A DNA stretch of 11,286 nucleotides from Flavobacterium sp. (lineage in GTDB: Bacteria; Bacteroidota; Bacteroidia; Flavobacteriales; Flavobacteriaceae): assembly GCA_004296145.1 (NCBI GenBank), contig SEBM01000082.1, positions 1-11,286 on the forward strand. Reading direction: 5' to 3'. Of the stretch, positions 1 through 7,061 are shown one piece after another. The translations under genes were made by a program, and so were the position numbers. The notes below the pieces were generated by a model. That model had not been told where the DNA came from. It searched no databases and saw nothing but the letters and a program-made list of their open reading frames with translations. The number at the start of each line of letters is the position of its first letter. Position 1 is the stretch's first letter.

Positions 1-2
1 AA

Positions 3-563
3 CCGGTACAATATGCAAACACCAGTAAAATGCAACTACCAATAGACTTAGATAAACAGGTAACTGATCAATTAAGTCAAAAAGAAAATAACCAAAATTA
101 TACACAAAATTTATTTACAAATCAAAACAATAATTTGAATACAGCTCAAAATAAACTACAGTATACATATACACAAAATGAAACATTAAATCCTGATGTC
201 ACCAACGAAATGACGAGTAAACAGCCACAACAACATCTCAATAATGAAGAAATAGAATTAACCGATGGCGAACTAACGCAAAATAGTAATGTACCAAATG
301 TTTGTACAAAAAAAAACGGTGTAGTGTCGTGTAGTGTCGTGCCACAAGTTTATAAAAAAGAAAAAATATCTAGTGACGGCAGCGATAATATAGATTATAA
401 ACATATTATCTACGAATACATAGTGTTACCGCTAACGTTAGTAATTATATTTGCAATATTAACGCATCCAAAAAGTTCCTTATTATTGGAACGCTATTTA
501 CCGAAAATGGATAGTTTAAAAGGAGTATTAATAAGAGGATTATTAATGTATGTTAGTTGTTGA
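3..563 (+). CDS. Partial N/Q-rich protein with one C-terminal membrane segment, unknown function, probably foreign
   Basis: I do not recognise this protein. The frame is open to the left edge (codons before the Met at 30 are all sense), so the true start is probably outside the window. From the Met at 30 it gives 177 residues. Residues 1-95 are very rich in Asn, Gln and Thr and look disordered. A hydrophobic stretch near residues 131-146 (PLTLVIIFAIL) looks like a single membrane segment, followed by a basic tail. Eight of 11 Ile codons are ATA, unlike the ATT/ATC-dominated genes elsewhere in the window. The reading frame ends at a TGA inside the 3' end of the convergent btuG-like gene (11 bp overlap), and the last codons may be an artefact of a join there. 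The general style (N/Q-rich, one membrane segment, ATA-heavy) reminds me of protist or giant-virus proteins, but that is only an impression. Whether it is a real gene of this organism is doubtful. Confidence 0.4.
   Translation, partial: PVQYANTSKMQLPIDLDKQVTDQLSQKENNQNYTQNLFTNQNNNLNTAQNKLQYTYTQNETLNPDVTNEMTSKQPQQHLNNEEIELTDGELTQNSNVPNVCTKKNGVVSCSVVPQVYKKEKISSDGSDNIDYKHIIYEYIVLPLTLVIIFAILTHPKSSLLLERYLPKMDSLKGVLIRGLLMYVSC
321..340 (+). repeat. 10-bp perfect tandem duplication
   Basis: The unit gtagtgtcgt occurs twice in direct succession. The period is not a multiple of three, so the two copies are read in different frames within the left-edge open frame. This is consistent with a recent slippage duplication. 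It has no evident function. Confidence 0.7.
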
Positions 564-1626
564 AGTAAAATCCGTTTGGAGATATCCCAACGCTATAATC
601 ATTAGTCAAAGTCCCTGTTAGTGAATAAACATAAATATCTCCAGGGTCTTGATAGTTTACTGCATCAGAAATATATATTTTACTGTTTTTTACTGCAAAA
701 CCATAAGTATTAGAAACTTCTTTTGCTGTAAATATTGCTGTTGTTGGTAAAACTGTAAGACTAGTAGCAGCAGAATAAACATTTTTCCCAACAGTATAAT
801 AAAGTTTGCTGTTTTCGATATCCATGAATCCCGGATGTGTTTTATCTGAAAAATTAATAGTTGATGTTATAGTATTGTCGCTTAGACTAACTTTAACTAT
901 TTTTCCAGCTGTTTCTGAATCTACATAAGATGGTCTTCCATCACATAAAACATATAAAGTTCCGTTGTCTTTTACTAATGCGCTAGGTACATCTCCAACT
1001 ACAAAGTTTGTTGCAACGGTATTAGTAGCAGAATTAATTACAGTTAATGAATTTCCTTGTCCCCATCCACCTTTGTGAGCTACATAAAGTTTTCCATTGT
1101 TTTCTATGATTTTTTCAGGACCTTCAACAACAGGAATTTTAGAAGTAACAGAATTTGTTGTAAGGTCAAGAACCGCTACATAATCATCGTCAGAGTCACC
1201 AGGATCGCCCCAATTTGTGATATATCCCTTTCCATTTGCAAATGCAATAAATCTTGGATTTTTTAATCCTGTGCTGATTGTAGCAATGCTTTTAAATGTA
1301 TATCGGTTAACAAGTTCAACCTTATTAGATCCGTTTACAACAAGGTAAGCCAAATCTCCGTTAAAGCCAATATTTTGTGGAGTATCACCAGTAACTTTCT
1401 CTGTGTTTACCAATGTAAAAACATTGTTTTCTATTTTAAGGTCATCTGATAAATAAGAAATAGTTCCATTTGGTTTACCATTATTTCCTTCGTTTACGAT
1501 AAAAAGTCCACCATCATAATTTCCACGTGGTTCTTCTACTGTATTATTGTCATCATCATTACTACAAGATGCAAAAAATGCCGAGCTTATAATAAGAGCT
1601 AAAAATACTTTGTTTAGTTTTTTCAT
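553..1626 (-). CDS. btuG: BtuG-like surface beta-propeller lipoprotein (DUF5074/YncE-like), corrinoid capture
   Basis: This 357-residue protein starts with a lipoprotein signal peptide (residues 1-20) and a lipobox FFASC with Cys21. The acidic stretch SNDDDNN follows at once, which resembles the Bacteroidota lipoprotein export signal that sends lipoproteins to the cell surface. The rest is made of repeated beta-strand units of the YncE/DUF5074 type (for example KVELVNRYTFKSIATI and LTVINSATNTVA), as expected for a seven-bladed propeller. In Bacteroides, BtuG is a surface propeller lipoprotein that binds B12 very tightly and sits on BtuB. Here the gene follows btuB with only 3 nt between them, behind a cobalamin riboswitch, so the same role is inferred. 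The ATG at 1626 places the signal peptide correctly. The 3' end is abutted by foreign-looking DNA, but the C-terminus (NGFYFNN) seems intact. The propeller family and location are solid; B12 binding is inferred from context. Confidence 0.85.
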   Translation of the reverse strand: MKKLNKVFLALIISSAFFASCSNDDDNNTVEEPRGNYDGGLFIVNEGNNGKPNGTISYLSDDLKIENNVFTLVNTEKVTGDTPQNIGFNGDLAYLVVNGSNKVELVNRYTFKSIATISTGLKNPRFIAFANGKGYITNWGDPGDSDDDYVAVLDLTTNSVTSKIPVVEGPEKIIENNGKLYVAHKGGWGQGNSLTVINSATNTVATNFVVGDVPSALVKDNGTLYVLCDGRPSYVDSETAGKIVKVSLSDNTITSTINFSDKTHPGFMDIENSKLYYTVGKNVYSAATSLTVLPTTAIFTAKEVSNTYGFAVKNSKIYISDAVNYQDPGDIYVYSLTGTLTNDYSVGISPNGFYFNN

Positions 1627-1629
1627 ATT

Positions 1630-3492
1630 TTAAAAGTTAAGGTTTATGTATATTGTGTAGTTTCTGCCAGGCATTTGTCTGTCCAGGACAGGTTGATAGT
1701 TTTCGTTCCAGATATTCTGTATTTGAAAACCAAGTTTGTAACTGTTCTTTTTACCAAAATCATAGTCAGCTCCAAAATTGCCGATATTGTAATCTTTTAC
1801 TTTTGTTGCTGGATTATTAAAAGGCGTAGTGTAAACTTCTCCATTATATAAATATTGGAAATAAGAAGATATTTTTTTCCAGTTATAGGAAACAGATCCA
1901 GTTAGTTTATGATAAGGAACATATATTAATTGTTTGTAAAATAGTTCACCTTTAATTAATTGCTGACTCTCAGAAACGGTATAAGCATACGTTCCATTCA
2001 GAGTAAAATTGTGATTGTTTATTTTTGGTTTCCATTCCAGAAGGACTTCGGCACCATACGTTCTTACTTTATCCGTATTTTCAGGAGCCCAGGTATCTCC
2101 ACCGCCCTGAGAAGGAACCCATCGAAGTAAATCTTTGATAGAATTATAGTAACCAGTTACCGAAAATGAGAAGTTTTTGATAAAGAATTCATTGCCAATT
2201 TCTGCCTGATAAGAAGTTTCGGGTCTTAAATCAGTATTACCGCTTCCTTCCCAAAACAAATCATTATAAGTAGGCATTCTGTAATTTTTTGATGCATTTA
2301 GTTTTATACGATAAAAATCGGTAAACTGATATCTGGTTCCAAATGAAAAAAGAAAAGGATTTCCATAATTATCAGTGATTTCCTGACGGATACTTCCTGA
2401 ATAATCCCATTTGGTTGTGACAAAATGCTGCAATAATAAACTAGCTGAGCCAATTTCTCTTTTAACATTATCAATACTTGATCCGTATCCCTTGTTTCGG
2501 CTGTAATCAACAATAGAATTTAATTTAATTTTATCATTTACATCAAAAGCTAAATCATATTTTATAATTGATGTTTCGACTTTTCCATAAGTAAAAAAAT
2601 CGGAGTCAATACCCGGGAAATATTTATAAGATTCGCCAATATGTGCCGCTCTTAATTTAGATGTAAAACGATTAAATACACTTTCCCATTCTACAATGTT
2701 TCGGGTATTAAAATCATTGTATTTTGTTTTTGTTGCTGTTGGAGTTGTCAAAGAAAAGTGACGTTCAGAATCGTAAAACTGGCTGTATACTTTTAATGTG
2801 TTTTTAGAATCAATTTTATAACCAAAAGTTGTATTTAAACTAGTGTTATAATATTCTCCGTTGATGTTTTTCTGATTTGAATTTCCCGGATATTTAAAAT
2901 CATTTTCAGAACTGTTTCTTGAAAAACTGACCTGAAGACTATATTTGTCTGATGAAACAGCTGCACGATAATTTGCACTATAAGTATCGTAACTTCCTCC
3001 ACTAAAAAATAAATGATTAGAGAAGCCTTTTTTAAAGTTTAAATCATTGTTGAGGTGAATACTTCCACCAATTGCACCGCTTCCGTACAAAATACTTCCA
3101 CCACCGGCTTTTACAGCAATAGAGTTAAAATCTCTTGTTCCGATGGTATTAAAATCAGCCTGTCCTAAAAATTGAGAATTGATATTGATTCCATTCCAAA
3201 TTACAGCGGTTTGCGCACCTGTAGTTCCTCTAAAAGAAGGAGCAGAAGTCATTCCGAGGCCATTTTCCTTAAAGTAAATTACAGTATTATAATTTAAAAG
3301 AGAAGTTAAAGAAGATTGATTGTTATTGATAACAGAATCATTTAAAACCTGAACCGACTGAGAACCGGAATACTTTTTAAGATTCACATCAGAAACTATA
3401 ACTTCTTTCAATTTTGTAATAGAATCGTTCTGCGCCAAAGTAATCTGGCACAACAATAGGAAACAAAAAGCAAAACGTTTTTTTAAAGTCAT
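1630..3492 (-). CDS. btuB: TonB-dependent outer-membrane cobalamin receptor BtuB
   Basis: The product has 620 residues, close to the usual BtuB length. A signal peptide ends near residue 20 (ITLAQ). A TonB-box-like segment (KLKEVIVS, about residues 27-34) follows, then the plug domain with PSFRG, AVIWNGININ and the typical YGSGAIGGSIHL. The remainder is a beta-barrel rich in aromatic residues that ends in a terminal Phe (TIYINLNF), the usual outer-membrane insertion signal. There is no N-terminal carboxypeptidase-like domain, so it is of the BtuB/vitamin receptor type rather than SusC. It imports corrinoid across the outer membrane using TonB-ExbBD energy; those genes are not in this window. 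It is the first gene after the cobalamin riboswitch and is followed by the btuG-like gene. Start at 3492 is supported by the signal peptide. Riboswitch plus partner gene make B12 the likely substrate. Confidence 0.92.
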   Translation of the reverse strand: MTLKKRFAFCFLLLCQITLAQNDSITKLKEVIVSDVNLKKYSGSQSVQVLNDSVINNNQSSLTSLLNYNTVIYFKENGLGMTSAPSFRGTTGAQTAVIWNGININSQFLGQADFNTIGTRDFNSIAVKAGGGSILYGSGAIGGSIHLNNDLNFKKGFSNHLFFSGGSYDTYSANYRAAVSSDKYSLQVSFSRNSSENDFKYPGNSNQKNINGEYYNTSLNTTFGYKIDSKNTLKVYSQFYDSERHFSLTTPTATKTKYNDFNTRNIVEWESVFNRFTSKLRAAHIGESYKYFPGIDSDFFTYGKVETSIIKYDLAFDVNDKIKLNSIVDYSRNKGYGSSIDNVKREIGSASLLLQHFVTTKWDYSGSIRQEITDNYGNPFLFSFGTRYQFTDFYRIKLNASKNYRMPTYNDLFWEGSGNTDLRPETSYQAEIGNEFFIKNFSFSVTGYYNSIKDLLRWVPSQGGGDTWAPENTDKVRTYGAEVLLEWKPKINNHNFTLNGTYAYTVSESQQLIKGELFYKQLIYVPYHKLTGSVSYNWKKISSYFQYLYNGEVYTTPFNNPATKVKDYNIGNFGADYDFGKKNSYKLGFQIQNIWNENYQPVLDRQMPGRNYTIYINLNF

Positions 3493-3501
3493 AATTTCTA
3501 C

Positions 3502-3519
3502 ACTCTTTTTCCCGAGAGT
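3502..3519 (-). promoter_or_regulatory. Hairpin before btuB start, candidate L13 of the riboswitch expression platform
   Basis: On the minus strand ACTCT and AGAGT form a 5-bp stem around the loop CGGGAAAA. The hairpin sits between the aptamer and the btuB ATG, ending 9 nt before the start codon. The loop contains CGG, complementary to CCG in the loop of the aptamer P5 hairpin (3569-3596). In known cobalamin riboswitches an L5-L13 kissing loop controls access to the ribosome binding region, and this hairpin is in the right place. The stem is short and the loop match only 3-4 bp, so this is a candidate. Confidence 0.5.
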
Positions 3520-3525
3520 TCGATA

Positions 3526-3692
3526 TTTGTTACAAAGGCAGGTCTCCTGGCTTGCGTCTTGTTGTTTACCTTCCCACTCGCCGGTGCGAGCAGTGGTTTT
3601 GTAGATAACAACAAGCGTTCTTTTCAGAACTAAGCTTACAGTTGCGGGTACAGCTCAAGTTTTTACTTGATTCCCTTTTAATGTGCTACAAA
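3526..3692 (-). promoter_or_regulatory. Cobalamin (B12) riboswitch aptamer controlling btuB-btuG
   Basis: Read on the minus strand, the region carries the hallmark cobalamin aptamer pieces in order. These are GGGAAUC with a small CAAGU/ACUUG hairpin (3656-3675), GUACCCGCAACUGU (about 3640-3653), CCACUG pairing toward GUGGGAAGG in the P5 hairpin (3569-3596), and the B12 box AGCCAGGAGACCUGCC (3537-3552). A P1-like closing helix can be drawn from UUUGU (3688-3692) with ACAAA (3526-3530), plus AAAGG with CCUUU; the outer limits are therefore approximate. The class normally represses downstream genes when adenosylcobalamin is bound. No strong terminator stem with a U-tract separates the aptamer from btuB, so control of translation start is more likely. 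The aptamer call is strong. Confidence 0.95.
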
Positions 3693-3720
3693 AAATATAA
3701 CACAACCCTTAAATTTCGTG

Positions 3721-3753
3721 CAAAGATAGAATTTAAAATATTGATTTTTCAAA
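3721..3753 (-). promoter_or_regulatory. Bacteroidota-type promoter for the riboswitch-btuB-btuG transcript
   Basis: The minus strand has TATCTTTG (3728 to 3721), a perfect TAnnTTTG -7 box, and TTTG (3753 to 3750) as the -33 box, with 21 bp between them. This matches the known Flavobacterium/Bacteroides promoter pattern. Transcription would begin near 3714-3717, about 25 nt before the aptamer. Confidence 0.75.
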
Positions 3754-3794
3754 TTTATTCGGCTTTTTATGTGAAATTACAAACAAAAAGGCTT

Positions 3795-4331
3795 TTAAAG
3801 TAAGATTTTAATTACCTGACCAAAATCAATTTTATTCTGAAAAGCATCTTTTAATGGCAATGAAGAATGATGACACAGAAAACTTCTTAGAATTCCGGCG
3901 TGGGCAACAATAATAATTGGCTGATCTATTTTTTTTGAAATTAATTCAGATAAAAAAGCATTGGTTCTTTCATGAAGTTCAACAAAAGATTCCCCGTTTG
4001 AAACGCGGATATTTACAAAATCTTCCATCCACGGATTGAGTTGTTCCGGCGGAATATCATTCCAGTTTTTTAATTCCCAATCGCCAAAATTCATTTCCAT
4101 TAATCTTAAATCTTCCTGATAAGAAATGGTTTTGATTTTGCTTTGAATGTATTTTGCTAAAATAACACAACGTTGCAAAGGGCTAGAGAAAATAACAGCT
4201 TCCTCAGGAAGTTGAGAAACAATATTTTCAAAAATAAGATCATAAGGTTCCGCCAAACCAACATCAGATTGTCCGTAGCAGATTCCTTTTTCGCAGATTG
4301 TTTCGGTATGGCGGACTAAATAAATTTCCAT
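3795..4331 (-). CDS. cobC: Alpha-ribazole phosphatase (CobC-type histidine phosphatase)
   Basis: This 178-residue protein has the histidine phosphatase pattern. RHTET at residues 7-11 carries the phospho-accepting His8, SSPLQRC follows the first half, GDWE marks the middle, and IIVAHAGILR contains the second catalytic His144. It is expected to remove the 5'-phosphate from alpha-ribazole phosphate or from adenosylcobalamin 5'-phosphate, the last step of nucleotide-loop assembly. The Met at 4331 is chosen because MEIYLVRH matches the family N-terminus; an upstream Met at 4391 would add 20 unrelated residues from inside cobS. The start overlaps the end of cobS by 16 nt, so the two are surely co-transcribed. 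The fold is certain; the ribazole substrate rests on the neighbours. Confidence 0.88.
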   Translation of the reverse strand: MEIYLVRHTETICEKGICYGQSDVGLAEPYDLIFENIVSQLPEEAVIFSSPLQRCVILAKYIQSKIKTISYQEDLRLMEMNFGDWELKNWNDIPPEQLNPWMEDFVNIRVSNGESFVELHERTNAFLSELISKKIDQPIIIVAHAGILRSFLCHHSSLPLKDAFQNKIDFGQVIKILL

Positions 4332-5113
4332 ACAAAAAGAAGACTTAGATAATAAACAACTTCGCAAACCTGTTGTGTCGCTCCAAGACAATCGCCTGTG
4401 TAACCGTCAATCCATTTTTGAAAATAACGGGCCAAAAAATAACGTGTCAGGAAAACCGGAATCAAAACCAAAAGAAGCTGATATTTAAAATAGGAGAGAG
4501 CAAACAAAGGAATTAATCCGAAGAAGAAAGCACCGAAAATTTCTTTCCAGGTATTACTTTTTGCGATAGGTTTACTTTTGGAAGAAGCATCATCGCGTGA
4601 ATATTCATGCGTGAAAATAATACTTATTGCAGCCAGACGGCTCAAAGAATGTGCAGAAATAAACAATAAATAGATATGAAGAATAGAAGTGGAAATATCT
4701 GTCTGGTAAAACAAAATAGTTTCAGAAAGCAATTTAAATTTTAGTAAAAAAAGCAAAACCAAACCAATTGCTCCGTATGCGCCAATCGCGCTGTCTTTCA
4801 TAATGATCAGGATTTTTTCTTTGGTCCAGCCTCCGCCAAATCCGTCGCAGACATCTGCAAATCCGTCTTCGTGAAAAGCTCCGGTTGTGAGGATTGAAGT
4901 AATTATAGCCAAAATGACTGCAATTTCTGTTGAAAGAAAAAGAGCAAAAAATGAAAAAGCTACAAAAGAAATACTGCCGACAATCCAACCAATTAAAGGA
5001 AAGTAACGTGTTGCTTTATTCAAATAATCCGGATTGTGATCTATGTTTTTAGGACATGGAATTCGGGTGTAGAACATTAAGGCAGTAAACAAAATATGTA
5101 GTTCTTTTTTCAT
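4316..5113 (-). CDS. cobS: Adenosylcobinamide-GDP ribazoletransferase (cobalamin synthase) CobS
   Basis: CobS joins adenosylcobinamide-GDP to alpha-ribazole (or its phosphate) in the inner membrane to make adenosylcobalamin (phosphate). The 265-residue product has several hydrophobic membrane segments (for example about residues 40-78 and 114-126) and the family signature HEDGFADVCDG at residues 81-91, with acidic metal-binding residues, followed by IMKDSAIGAYG (104-114). A second conserved block, GYTGDCLGA, lies near the C-terminus. The length is normal for CobS. The ATG at 5113 gives the typical start, with a hydrophobic segment and RIP motif. It overlaps cobC by 16 nt and follows the bluB-cobT gene after a 58-nt gap filled partly by a hexamer repeat. 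The call is secure. Confidence 0.95.
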   Translation of the reverse strand: MKKELHILFTALMFYTRIPCPKNIDHNPDYLNKATRYFPLIGWIVGSISFVAFSFFALFLSTEIAVILAIITSILTTGAFHEDGFADVCDGFGGGWTKEKILIIMKDSAIGAYGAIGLVLLFLLKFKLLSETILFYQTDISTSILHIYLLFISAHSLSRLAAISIIFTHEYSRDDASSKSKPIAKSNTWKEIFGAFFFGLIPLFALSYFKYQLLLVLIPVFLTRYFLARYFQKWIDGYTGDCLGATQQVCEVVYYLSLLFVWKFI

Positions 5114-5141
5114 TTAAAGAATATGATTTATAGAAGTTAAA

Positions 5142-5164
5142 ACTGAGACTGAGACTGAGACTGA
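5142..5164 (-). repeat. Hexamer tandem repeat (actgag) between bluB-cobT and cobS
   Basis: The plus strand has actgag three times plus a partial actga without a mismatch, inside the 58-nt gap between bluB-cobT and cobS. It may be a slippage product. Strand is nominal. No coding or obvious regulatory role can be seen. Confidence 0.85.
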
Positions 5165-5171
5165 AAACGGA

Positions 5172-6851
5172 TCACTTTCTACTAACTCCCGCATTTTCAA
5201 AAGTAGCCATTTCATTCAGAAAAGCTTCTGCCGATTTTAAAATAGGTAAAGCAACCGCACAACCAGTTCCTTCGCCGAGGCGTAAATCTAAATTTAAAAT
5301 AGGTTTTGCATCCAGATAATCTAATAATCTTTGATGTGCTTTTTCTGCTGAGATATGACAAAAGATGGCATTTTTAGTAATATCCGGATTTATTTTTGAA
5401 GCTATCAGAAAAGCCGTGCTAGAAATAAAACCATCAACTAAAATCAGCATTTTGTGTTCGTAAGCCGCTAACATTCCGCCGGCCATTTGAATAATTTCAA
5501 ATCCGCCAAAGTAGGCGAGTTGCTGCATCAATTCGGCTTGACCGGAATAATTTTCAATCGCTTTTTTGAGCAAGTTTTGTTTTTGAATCAGTTTTTCGTC
5601 TTCAACACCAGTTCCTTTTCCAACACATTCTTCAATAGGTAAATTGGTCAAAAGGCTCATTAATACAGATGCTGTTGAGGTATTTCCGATTCCCATTTCG
5701 CCAAAACCAATGCAGTTGCAATCTGTTTTGGCAATTTCGTTTACTATATTTTTTCCTTTTTCAAAACACAATTTCAATTCAGTTTCGCTCATTGCAGGCG
5801 CATGCAGAAAAGACTGCGTTCCTTTTGCGATTTTGGCATTGATTAATTTGGCGTTTGTCGGAAAATCATAATTAACACCAGAATCTACGATAGATAATGC
5901 AATATTATTTTGATTGCAGAAAACATTTATGGCTGCGCCGCCTTCAAGAAAATTATTGACCATTTGCCGTGTGACGTCCTGCGGATAAGCACTAACTCCG
6001 TGATTCGCAATGCCGTGATCTGCTGCAAAAACTACAATATTCGGATTTTTTATTTTTGGATTTAAAGTTTCAAAAACGGTTCCTATCTGAAAAGCTAAAG
6101 TTTCTAAAACGCCTAAAGCTCCAATTGGCTTGGTTTTAGAATCTATTTTTTCCTGTAAAAGTGTACTGAAATTACTCTGTTTTTCCGTTTGAATCTGAGA
6201 ATTTATTTCAAGTTCTGGAATCTCGCTTTGAATTACATTTTTGATTTCTTTACAATCCGGTACTTCCGATTTTTGTTTCCAGTTTAATTGCTGTAACATC
6301 GGCTGATTGTTGTAATTCGTGGCGGGTTTTCCTATGCAGAAATAACCAAGGGGTTCGATGTTTTCCGGTAAATCAATTATTTTTTTGAACTGATAATAAT
6401 TCAAAATAGAAACCCAGCCCATTCCGTAACCTTGTTCTGTCAGCGAAAGCCAAATGTTCTGTGCCGCACAAACTGAACTGAATTTCACCGCTTCGTTACT
6501 GCCGACAGTTCCAATCGTGAACTGATTGAGAACCGACCTGTCATAAGCAATTATAAGTCCCATTGGAGCTTCTTCAATCGCTTCGAGTTTGAGCGATTTA
6601 TAATGTTCTTTTTGTTCGGGATTATCTGTTAGCGATGCCGCTTTTTCATTATAATCCAGAAACAAATTTTTTATGGCAATTTTGACTTCAGCCGATTTGA
6701 TGATGTAATATCTTGTAGCATCTGTTAAACCGACAGAAGGCGCCCAGTGTCCAGCCTGCAACGCTTTCTGAATTACTTCATCCGGAACTTCATCAGTTGT
6801 AAAATGTCTGGTATCGCGACGCGACTTTAAAATATCATCTAAATGGCTCAT
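5172..6851 (-). CDS. bluB-cobT: Bifunctional BluB-CobT fusion: dimethylbenzimidazole synthase and NaMN:DMB phosphoribosyltransferase
   Basis: Two enzymes are joined in one 559-residue chain. Residues 1-197 are BluB, a nitroreductase-fold enzyme that breaks FMNH2 with oxygen to give 5,6-dimethylbenzimidazole. RRDTR (11-15) holds the Asp13 expected at the active site, and GYGMGWVS (141-148) holds the conserved Ser148. Residues 198-224 are a charged linker. Residues 225-559 are CobT, which moves phosphoribose from nicotinate mononucleotide to that base; FAADHGIANHGVSAYP (275-290), GEMGIGNT (384-391) and RLGEGTG (524-530) are present, with Glu527 the likely catalytic base. The 335-residue CobT part is near full length. 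The start at 6851 is preferred over an in-frame Met at 6887, whose 12 extra residues would be encoded by an intergenic repeat array. The gene lies between cobU and cobS on the same strand. Both domains are clear; channelling between them is only inferred. Confidence 0.95.
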   Translation of the reverse strand: MSHLDDILKSRRDTRHFTTDEVPDEVIQKALQAGHWAPSVGLTDATRYYIIKSAEVKIAIKNLFLDYNEKAASLTDNPEQKEHYKSLKLEAIEEAPMGLIIAYDRSVLNQFTIGTVGSNEAVKFSSVCAAQNIWLSLTEQGYGMGWVSILNYYQFKKIIDLPENIEPLGYFCIGKPATNYNNQPMLQQLNWKQKSEVPDCKEIKNVIQSEIPELEINSQIQTEKQSNFSTLLQEKIDSKTKPIGALGVLETLAFQIGTVFETLNPKIKNPNIVVFAADHGIANHGVSAYPQDVTRQMVNNFLEGGAAINVFCNQNNIALSIVDSGVNYDFPTNAKLINAKIAKGTQSFLHAPAMSETELKLCFEKGKNIVNEIAKTDCNCIGFGEMGIGNTSTASVLMSLLTNLPIEECVGKGTGVEDEKLIQKQNLLKKAIENYSGQAELMQQLAYFGGFEIIQMAGGMLAAYEHKMLILVDGFISSTAFLIASKINPDITKNAIFCHISAEKAHQRLLDYLDAKPILNLDLRLGEGTGCAVALPILKSAEAFLNEMATFENAGVSRK

Positions 6852-6856
6852 TTTTT

Positions 6857-7060
6857 CAATTTCAAAAATTTTCAATGGCAATGTCAAAATTCAATTTCAA
6901 TTTCAATGTAAAAAAAACTGAATTTTTAAGTTTTATGTAAAGTTAAAGCATCCTATTGGGATTTAAAATTTAAACCTGACTTATTAATTGAGCAATCGTA
7001 ATTGAGATTGATTTTTGCAATTGACATTGACATTGCAATTGATATTGATTTTTGAAATTG
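6857..7060. repeat. Inverted CAATT-type repeat arrays around a unique core (cobU to bluB-cobT gap)
   Basis: The 210-nt gap is nearly filled by this element. A left array (6857-6908) of degenerate CAAT-rich words and a right array (7001-7060) of ATTG-rich words face each other across a 92-nt unique core. Exact inverted matches include 13 bp at the outer tips (6857-6869 with 7048-7060, CAATTTCAAAAAT) and 10 bp further in (6878-6887 with 7027-7036, GCAATGTCAA). The tips lie 5 nt from the bluB-cobT start codon and 1 nt from the cobU stop codon. A transcript would form a long imperfect hairpin. I saw no clear promoter in the core. Confidence 0.7.
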
Positions 7061-7061
7061 C

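Noticed and set aside
1057..1266. 69-residue open frame antisense to the btuG-like gene
   Set aside because: Lies entirely inside a well-supported gene, with a Cys/Arg/Ile-rich translation typical of a shadow frame.
2304..2513. 69-residue frame inside btuB
   Set aside because: Same-strand shadow of the btuB coding region without domain-like sequence.
3729..3794. Possible terminator after cobC (CTTTTT ... AAAAAG)
   Set aside because: Only a 6-bp all A/T-type stem with a 16-nt loop, overlapping the btuB promoter; too weak to call.
4734..4988. 84-residue frame inside cobS
   Set aside because: Phe/Cys/Arg-rich shadow frame overlapping the CobS signature region.
5644..5871. 75-residue frame antisense to the CobT domain
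   Set aside because: Antisense shadow; the other strand codes for conserved CobT motifs.
6852..6887. Longer start for bluB-cobT at 6887
   Set aside because: The extra 12 residues are encoded by the CAATT repeat array; BluB sequence starts at the Met at 6851.
6958..6977. Near-palindrome of TTTAAA words in the cobU to bluB-cobT core
   Set aside because: Imperfect and made only of A/T-rich words; expected by chance at this base composition.
6857..7060. CRISPR-like array
   Set aside because: Repeat words are short, degenerate and inverted, with no uniform spacers and no cas genes.
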